Below, piece by piece: positions 56,742 to 64,000 of a stretch of 64,000 nucleotides of DNA. Every line of letters starts with the position of its first letter. Positions within the stretch are counted from its first letter, which is position 1. This stretch comes from Lonicera japonica (Eukaryota; Streptophyta; Magnoliopsida; Dipsacales; Caprifoliaceae), in the NCBI GenBank assembly GCA_021464415.1, contig JAKCWG010000420.1, positions 59,520 to 123,519 of the forward strand, given 5' to 3'. The notes below the pieces were generated by a model. The model was given only the letters and a program-made list of their open reading frames with translations, made no database searches and was not told where the DNA came from. The position numbers and the translations under genes are program-made.

Positions 56742-58246
56742 TGTGAGAATCCGCAAATACGACCCCCGGGTCTCGTTCCCGTTCTTGGGCGTCTGAAACA
56801 TCGGAAGGGATTCCATTGTTCCATTTGCTTCTGTTTGCGTTGATAATTCATATCGTGTGTCCCTCTATCCTATTTCTAGATGCAAGGGGGTTCGTTCAAA
56901 GTCGCTAGTACGTTTTACGATAAAATGGACAAAAAGGGTCGTGTAAGAGGAAATGATATAGACAAGCCTTACTTTACACGTTTGTTTGTGAAACCAGGAT
57001 TCTATAGGGTTTAGAAACTATGTTACGGATTGGGAAGGTGTTAAGCACCCGTTCCGCCTTTTCGGTCTCTGGTGATCTTTTATATGTTTATTTTATGTTG
57101 AAATGCTTTTACTGAGAGTCTACTACTTTCCGAATGAAAAACCCTAATTTTGGGAAAACGGAAAAAGGGATGAAAACCTTTGTGCTCCGAGATCCGATGT
57201 TTTGTTTTGAAAAGATGTAAATACTAGTGACGAAAGCCTTTTTTATTTAAGAGAGAGTTTCCTGTATTATTTCTTCAGATAATGACGGTTTCCTCATGTT
57301 TTGTTTATATGGGAAAATTTCAAATCTTGTATCGGGACTAATTTAATATGGAATTAGAATTCTTGAGAGGAGTTTTATCAGGCACGCCGAAGTCTATGGA
57401 AAAGACAGGATATGCCGGATTTTAATTCCTAAGTATGTTTTATCGGTCTGGATTTTGAAAACAGAATTTTATTTGGATGATAATATACTTACTTTTCTGG
57501 TTTTGTAAATGATTTTATCAGGGTCTTTTGTTTTGAAAACAGTAGACTATTTTATAACTTGGCAATAAGTTTATTCAAATAAAACGTGGACAGAACAACA
57601 GAAGTAAAACAAGTACACATATATCTAAATCTTAAATACTAGAAGAGACTTTCTTTACCTTCCTGACGAAGAATAATAATAAAAAGAAAATATAATATGG
57701 CAGAGAGATCTCCGGCGATAATAATCTTTTCATTCTCTAGATATTTTCGAGAATTCGACTCCAGAAGCGGGACACGTCGAGTGTCGAGAATTATTCGATG
57801 ATTCTTCAGAAATAAGATAATTGTAGAAAATACTTGATAAAAAGACCAAAAATCAGCTATCAAACTAATAGTTTTTAGATCCCCAGTTGCCGTCATGAAC
57901 CCTTGGGGGTGTTGGCCTATTTATAGTGTTCGGGGAGGATTGTCGCGCGACATTTCCCTAAAAAGGGCAAGTGTCGCGTGACAAACGGCTGAAGTGATGT
58001 CTCTGACAGACTGATGTGTCAGAGAGTGGATGGTCTGGGTCAGAGGGGTTTGTCGTGCGACACAAGGGAGATTGGCGCGCGACATTTGGATCTGTCGCGC
58101 AATAATCCCTCTTGAAAAATAGGTTTGTTGGCCGACAAACCCTTTCGGGGCAGTTTCAGGTGCTCGGGCTGGTCCCGGGCTCCAAGAACTGTACTTCTCG
58201 ATGGTCGTTAGGGTTCTTGCGGGAGTCGTGGATCGGGGTGTCTACA
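56742..58246 (-). mobile_element. Solo LTR of a relative of the giant retrotransposon
   Basis: 1505 bp, reverse complement of the LTR type at 22708-24285, from TGTGAGAATCC to GGTGTCTACA, flanked by the 5-bp duplication GTATT at 56737-56741 and 58247-58251. It is clearly diverged from the full-length LTR. It keeps a TATA box (57918-57925, minus strand) and six palindrome positions (starts 57941, 57972, 58051, 58073, 58093, 58126), of which only the TATA-proximal one is perfect. A solo LTR forms by recombination between the two LTRs of a complete element. Confidence 0.92.
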
Positions 58247-58251
58247 GTATT

Positions 58252-59300
58252 AAAATTTATTCATCTTCCAAAGTTTCAACAAAAAAAGAGAAAAAAAATA
58301 TTATTTGAATGAAAATCCTGACATTTTATAGTTACAGAACTAAAATACGTGAACAATAGCTAATAGGGAGGAGACCTGAAGCCAAGCCTCGGAGGTTGTC
58401 TTGGCAGGGATGTACGTAGAAGGATATTATCTCCTTACTTGAATTTCTTTTAAAATGTGTTGTATCAATGTTTATTCATGTTGGTTTTCTGTTGACCAAA
58501 AAAAATAAAAATACTGATTGTTTGAAAAAAAATAGTAAAATTCAAAAAAGTTTGATCAAGAAATTCAACCTAAAAGTTGTTGTGATATGAATTTGATATA
58601 TACAATTTTTTTTTGTAATTAATTTGATTTCACCCAATTTGAGTTCTAGTCAACTTTTTGAGAAAAATAAAATTAAAAATAATATTTACAATTTGAATTC
58701 AAATTAATTACAAAAAATTTAAACTCAAACAACGTAGAAAGAAGAAAAACTGAAAATGGACAAAATCGTCAATTGACCCATAAAATAAAAGTAAAAAACG
58801 ATTAATAAAAAAAATTGTTCTTAATTAAAAAGTTGTTCTTGAAACTAATGTCCGGAAACTATTGTCCTTTATTACAACAAGAGTCTAGATAGTGTACTTT
58901 ATTATTATTTTCTAAATTAATAATACATATTTTCAAAGCTTAAACAACGTGTAGAGAAATGGTGTCTTCAACTCTTCTCCGATTATTTCTTCTTATATTA
59001 AATCTTAAATCTTATCATGCTATAAGAGAGAATTAGAGGGGCACTAATATTTTGTCTTTCATTCATATTGATTTCAAAACAATAAGAGAGAATGCGAGAT
59101 TAAGTTGTAGTTTTTCTTAAGATCCTTTGCAATTGTAATGTATTTTTCGTGGTATGTAAACTCATATCATTAAAATAAATTTAATTTATTTTAATTAATA
59201 TAGACAAATTAAAATATTTATTTATAACAGGGCATCTTTTATAGTTGCCTAGGCTTTGCAAGATGTTTCTTAACATAAATGATTGTATGCATGATCATGT
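58252..59300. other. AT-rich intergenic region
   Basis: I see no gene, RNA gene or transposon signature. A homopolymer- and AT-rich stretch around 58500-58820. Confidence 0.4.
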
Positions 59301-59304
59301 ATTT

Positions 59305-59420
59305 GATCAAGTGGCTTAGTGGTTAAGTTATACGATATTAGACTAAAGGTCGCATATTCAGATGTTGTTATATAGATGTATCTTTTACTTTCTTATATTA
59401 AGAATGAGCCGGGTACTTTT
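59305..59420 (+). mobile_element. Possible tRNA-derived SINE
   Basis: gtggcttagtggttaag (59311-59327) resembles the pol III A box, and ggtcgcatattcagat (59348-59363) is a decayed B box at a suitable distance. A T-rich tail follows. The family is not recognised; this could be chance. Confidence 0.35.
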
Positions 59421-60039
59421 GTAATTTTAATTACATAGCAAAAGAGCAATTTATAATGTAATTAGCACACATTTTGTATCCATAAACGACTTAAAAGAAA
59501 GGGAACTTCGGTAGTCATATTTATGATAAATTTTTACAAGAACTATATATTGGATATAAATATTATTCGATAGATCTTGATGAATAGTTTATTTAACTTA
59601 TTTACACGGTGATGGTTAATTAAAATTTATCTTTTTTCATATGATTTTTGGGTAAACTAGGACCAATTTGTACGCGCCCATACTAAGCCCCTCCACCGAG
59701 TCTGTCAAAGGCAAGTCATTGATATTAGGATTATGAGACTTACAAGACATATAACTTGTGATCTAAACCCTCAAGATTACATATCGCAAGCCTTGTACTT
59801 TAACTTTTTTTTTTTAATGTACAAAAACATTTTAGAAAAAAATACAAAAGAAGGTGAGTTGTTTTGAATTTTAATCATAATGAAAATGGGTAAGCAGAGA
59901 TGACACCCTGAACACTTCGCTAAGAATCATTTTGTCTATACTTAATACAAGTCAACTGGTGTATATTTTGGGCCTATGGATGTAATTTTTTTATTTTTTT
60001 TACACACGCGATGGATATATAGTTCCATGTTCAAGAGCG

Positions 60040-60110
60040 TTGGGTACTCGAACCATATTCCTAGCACATTTTACAGCATATTACTCCCTCATCCACCGCT
60101 AAGTCATTCA
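60040..60110 (-). mobile_element. tRNA-derived SINE head or tRNA relic
   Basis: On the minus strand tgacttagcggtggatgagg (60107-60088) fits an A box and GGTTCGAGTACCC (60054-60042) fits a B box very well, 34 bp apart. There is no cloverleaf I could complete, so a SINE head is more likely than a tRNA gene. Confidence 0.45.
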
Positions 60111-61630
60111 ACTAAACTATATCCTTAGTTCGTTGTGTTGATATAAAAACATCAAATCAAATAGTAGGCATGAAATAACCTTTCTTTGTATGACTTCTCT
60201 TTTGCCTCGGGTTGAATGGATACGAAAGGGAGCCATTCCGGTATATGCAGCTAATACAATAGGCCTTTTGATAACTAATTAGAGTTAACATGAAATAAAT
60301 CACGAAAACAAAAATACTCAAAACAAACACATTCACAATTCCCAACATTATCTTGATATTTATTTGGCCCACCATGTTCACATTGCCTCTTTAAAGTCGT
60401 ATGCGGATATGATTTCCATTATCATTTCATAAAGTGTTTGAGTTCATATTTGTAAACCCTCTTTTTCTTTCTTTCTTTGGACAAATTGACCATTTGAAAA
60501 TGAGTTAGTATTAATCCTTAATTGAGAACTAAGAAGGGTCAACAAATTTGACATCCGTTTTTATGCCACAAACGTGAGTCATAGGTAAATTATCTATTAC
60601 AATTTTAACATATAAAAATGATAAAAAAAAATTTATATCTTAAGTTGAAACAATAAAATAATTGAACCCACGAGTTCAATGACCGAGTGCATTGTACTTT
60701 GAGAGTTGGAAGTGAGCTTGGCTAAAGTCAAAATTGGGCTGGATTAAATTAATAAAGCACTGATTTCTGTTTCTGGGACCCACCTTAGATCTGCCTCCAC
60801 CCTCAAATTAGGAAAAATGCGAAACTTAATGGTATAATAAGTAAAGTATATTTATGTTACGTATTTGTGTAGATAATGGTCAGGATGAGAAGGCCAACAT
60901 TGCGGCCGGAGCTAGAGTGCTGTAATCAAACCCCACTCCCCCACCCTCCTCTCTCTCAAGCACCACATTGTAATGTATGACAAAGAATTTAGCTAAACTC
61001 TACCATTCTCCTATACTATGAAATAGTATTTGGTTTGAGTTTTATATCATTTTTGGGATTCTAAAGTGGTAATTTCACTACTAGTGTCCTATACTTCATA
61101 TCAAGAGATTGTATCCTTAAGTTGGACTCAAACTTTTCCTATGAAATTTACCATTTTCGGTCCTAAGAACAAACAAAAACTTTAACCAAAGGAAAAGGCG
61201 TGAGTGGTACACAACACACGGTCCTGCTCTAGAAGAGTATTCCTTCGTACATGGCACAACCCTTTTTGCTGCGACTCTCTTTTCACACTAAAGATTTTAC
61301 TTGGCTCTTAAAAAGGATTGGTCTGTACACACATTGCGCAGCCCTTTTAGCGGCGATTAATTGTTTGTACAAGGGGTGTTGTGCAATAGAGCCTTGCCGT
61401 ATGCATGAATCATATACACCCTCGTCCACCTTATAAAGAGCCTAGTTCAAACGTTAACACTTTGTTAAGGATATATATGTTTAATGTGAACATATTATAT
61501 TCAACGGTTGAGAACAAAATTGATTATTCAACTAATCAGTCAAACCATTCATATTTTCCAAGTCCAGAACAACGCTATGTAACAAGTTCCTGCATTCAAT
61601 TACATTTCTTGTTCATCCGTTCTCAACAAG
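60111..61630. other. Intergenic region, nothing recognised
   Basis: No domain is seen in the open frames at 60157-60381 (minus) or 61251-61436 (plus). The sequence is less AT-rich around 60880-60970. Confidence 0.35.
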
Positions 61631-61631
61631 C

Positions 61632-61828
61632 AATCAAGGTGGTCCCTCCGTCCCATATCAAGAGTCTACTATACCTTTTGGAACATAATTACATAATCAA
61701 AGTATACAAAATCTCACAATACCAAATAGGTTTTACTCTTGGACAGTGTTTGAGTTGAAATTAGCGTGTCCTCAAATAAGTGTTAAGAACTCTGAGAGGA
61801 CTCATTATTTGAGAGGAGTGAAAGTACT
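61632..61828. mobile_element. Possible Stowaway-like MITE remnant
   Basis: The left end ccctccgtcccatatcaagagt has the ctccgtccca start common in plant MITEs, and the right end ...ctcattatttgagaggagt is an imperfect inverted counterpart. No target duplication could be fixed. Confidence 0.3.
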
Positions 61829-62354
61829 AAATAAAGAGGAGAGAGGTTAAAAACGATGGGCTAAACTTCTTACTCTTTCGAAAAAAGGTCTCTACTGTAG
61901 ATGGTACAAATGCAGAATGCAGATAGTCTGCAGCCTCTGTATATGTAAATACACACATCCTCACAACTACTTCAGATCAAATTTGCAATCATGCCAACGA
62001 CAAGGCTGTGTGAAGAGAAAAAAGACACTGGGCAGATTCCCAATCCATATCCTTTTTTTACCAGGCCAATCAAATTAGAGTTTAAGTTCCAAAGGAAAGA
62101 AGAGTAATCTAATAATGCTTCTTCAAAGATCATTCAAATTATCTCCCATTCAATTCCCATGAATGAAGGCAACTACACAATAGTTTGAGTTCCAAATAAA
62201 ATGTCTCATCAGTTTTCAAGAGCTTACCTGCCTAACCATCAAGTAACAATTTCATCAAAAATACACAACCCCCCCCCCCCCTCTCCCCTTCTGTCTCTCT
62301 TCTAAAATCACTTGCAAAAGAAGTATAGATGTTCCAGCGTAGTGAAATACGTTT

Positions 62355-62838
62355 TACTCCCTTAAATTTTAACTAAAGTCTCACGTTAATACTTGATGTT
62401 TTAATTTCTTCAATTTGACCCCCAAAGTTTCATTGCAATTGCAATGTGGCCCCAAATTGGACGCCAAGTTAGTTCCATACAAGGCACTGTCTTGAGGGGC
62501 AACAAGATGAAAACAATGTATGCAACCCTTAAGTTCATTATTTTCTCTATTTGATAACGATTGTTAGGACTATTTTAGAACCAAAATCGGAGACTATTGT
62601 TGTAATTTCGCTTATGAAAATTTAGGGAATCAAGAACTTGAGGGTTACAAACATTGTTTTCTCCTTTATGTCCCTCAGAATAGTGCCTCATACTTGGCAC
62701 GTGCTTTTTTCCGTCAGAGAAATCAATGAGGCGTTCAATATGGGGGCCACCTTGCAATACGAAACTTTTGGCGTTAAATTGACAAAATTGAAGCATCAAG
62801 GACTAAAGTGAGACTTTGGATAAACATCAAAGGCCTGC
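62355..62838. mobile_element. Fold-back (MULE-like) MITE remnant
   Basis: Outer arms are inverted copies: aaagtctcacgttaatacttgatg near 62372 against the complement of catcaaggactaaagtgagactttgg near 62793. Inner parts (ttcaatttgac/gtcaaattgaa-like) also pair. It is non-coding. The edges and target duplication are uncertain. Confidence 0.55.
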
Positions 62839-63093
62839 AAAACCAGAACAAAAATTGTTTAAGACATTAACAATGTTAAGAACTCAAAATCAAAAAATTT
62901 AACCAAAGAGAAAGGTTGTATGCAGAAAATGCATATAATTACTCTATCCACCAAAGATGGTCTTAATTCTACTCTATCACCAACACATCGATATGGTTTT
63001 TTAAACAAGAAGATGATGAGAAAATTGAGATTTGTTAGATCATCTAGCAATTCACTGCAGTGAAATTCCCTTACATTAAAGAAAAGACATAGG

Positions 63094-63875
63094 ATGGGTG
63101 AACTGTAAGATTGGTCTACGAAAAAGATGCAAGCTGGTCTAGGAAGTTTCTTTAATCTAGCTTTGTCCTTTTAAGAACATCATCAAATTTATTTGATGGA
63201 GGCTTTCTTAGTTTAAAGATTCAACTAATACTTCTTCAGAGAAACCAAAGGCTTATCGATCAACTGTGACTTTAAAAAGAGGGAACTCAGTCAACTTGTA
63301 ATCAATGCAATGCAATAATATCTTTGCAAACCAAAAATCAGAATCATGTCAGAACTAGGTTGCAGGTGCATACCTCCAGCAGCAATAAGATTAAAAAACA
63401 AAAGTATCGTTTTCCAATACATCATAAAGTGAAATTTCTCTCTTTTAACTAGGAGCAACACCAACAAAAAAATGAACAAATGTCTAGACACTTTTAGAGT
63501 AAAGTCTGACTTTCTGTTGTATATCTTATTGTTATTTTTATGTTTTTAGATATTATGAGTTTGGTCATAGGTGGTATTAGTTGTCTTTCGTACAACACAT
63601 AAGTAAGGGATCCCACAGATTTAGAAAAATTATCATGGTTTGTCTGTTATCCTGTTGGTATATTTAGGCTTTTATTTTTATTTGATATAATTTCCTAAAT
63701 TGTAATATTTTTCAATGCAAATATAGATTCCTGCCTCTTGAGTTTAAGTATCCTAAACCAATAATGTCTTATGCTGTGGTATTAGAGGGAACAATTCTAA
63801 CCTAGGGTTTTCTCAATTAGCTTCGCCTTTTATTGCAACACCATTGTCAAAGAGTTTCTCTTTTTTCTCTAACTA
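63094..63875. repeat. Dispersed repeat, copy 2 (interrupted)
   Basis: Matches 3661-4030 in two parts, 63094-63167 and 63586-63875, with about 420 extra bases between them. The insert carries no recognised coding. Whether this is a dispersed repeat or the edge of a duplicated tRNA nucleotidyltransferase locus cannot be told, because the window ends here. Confidence 0.65.
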
Positions 63876-64000
63876 ATATTTTTCATAAATCAAGGTACAA
63901 TGCGGCTTCCACAAAACCCATTCTTCTAAAACTTTTGGTAACTTAATGTTCTTTTTCCAACCTCCTAACCCTCTGTCTGCTAATAATCATCACCACCCCT

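Noticed and set aside
60042..60107. A tRNA gene on the minus strand
   Set aside because: Good B box but no acceptor-stem or anticodon-stem pairing could be completed; more likely a SINE head.

Overview
The window is nuclear DNA from a flowering plant, most likely a eudicot. It is AT-rich and gene-poor, with spliced gene fragments, plant-type transposons of nearly every class, and no prokaryotic features. No whole, intact single-copy host gene lies inside it. The two recognisable host loci are a CCA-adding tRNA nucleotidyltransferase gene (minus strand, four exons at 11066-3400, continuing off the left edge or decayed) and a BAHD acyltransferase pseudogene (minus strand) that a giant retrotransposon has split in two.

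Layout. 0.7-11.1 kb: the tRNA nucleotidyltransferase locus, its introns swollen by at least four LINE fragments, all on the minus strand. 11.3-19.5 kb: a CACTA terminus, two Tourist-like MITEs with TAA target duplications, one fold-back MITE, and a second copy of an intron segment. 21.6-22.7 kb: the 3' part of the BAHD pseudogene. 22,708-41,139: an 18.4-kb Ty3/Gypsy element of the Tat/Ogre type. 41,140-41,415: the 5' part of the BAHD pseudogene. 42-49 kb: small tandem duplications, a non-autonomous Mutator MITE and a cluster of TRIM elements. 50,596-55,256: a MULE with intact ends and a broken transposase. 56,742-58,246: a solo LTR related to the giant element, in opposite orientation. 59-64 kb: SINE-like and fold-back repeats, plus a second copy of a repeat from the left end.

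The giant element is the main item. Its LTRs differ by one base in a homopolymer as far as I can compare them, it is flanked by the 5-bp duplication CCTTG, and it has an uninterrupted gag-pol of about 2294 residues. Downstream of pol it carries two genes on the opposite strand, both open: a five-exon gene for a plant mobile domain (PMD) protein (854 residues in my model) and a one-exon gene for a 418-residue DUF7745-like protein. A 12-bp perfect palindrome, TGTCGCGCGACA, occurs in clusters just upstream of the TATA box of all three transcription units: nine copies in each LTR (six perfect) and three perfect copies before each antisense gene. Neighbouring copies lie about 20-23 or 30-33 bp apart, roughly two or three turns of DNA. 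I read this as a self-contained regulatory circuit in which an element-encoded protein may act on a CpG-rich operator shared by all three promoters. That function is inference; the motif placement and open reading frames are seen directly.
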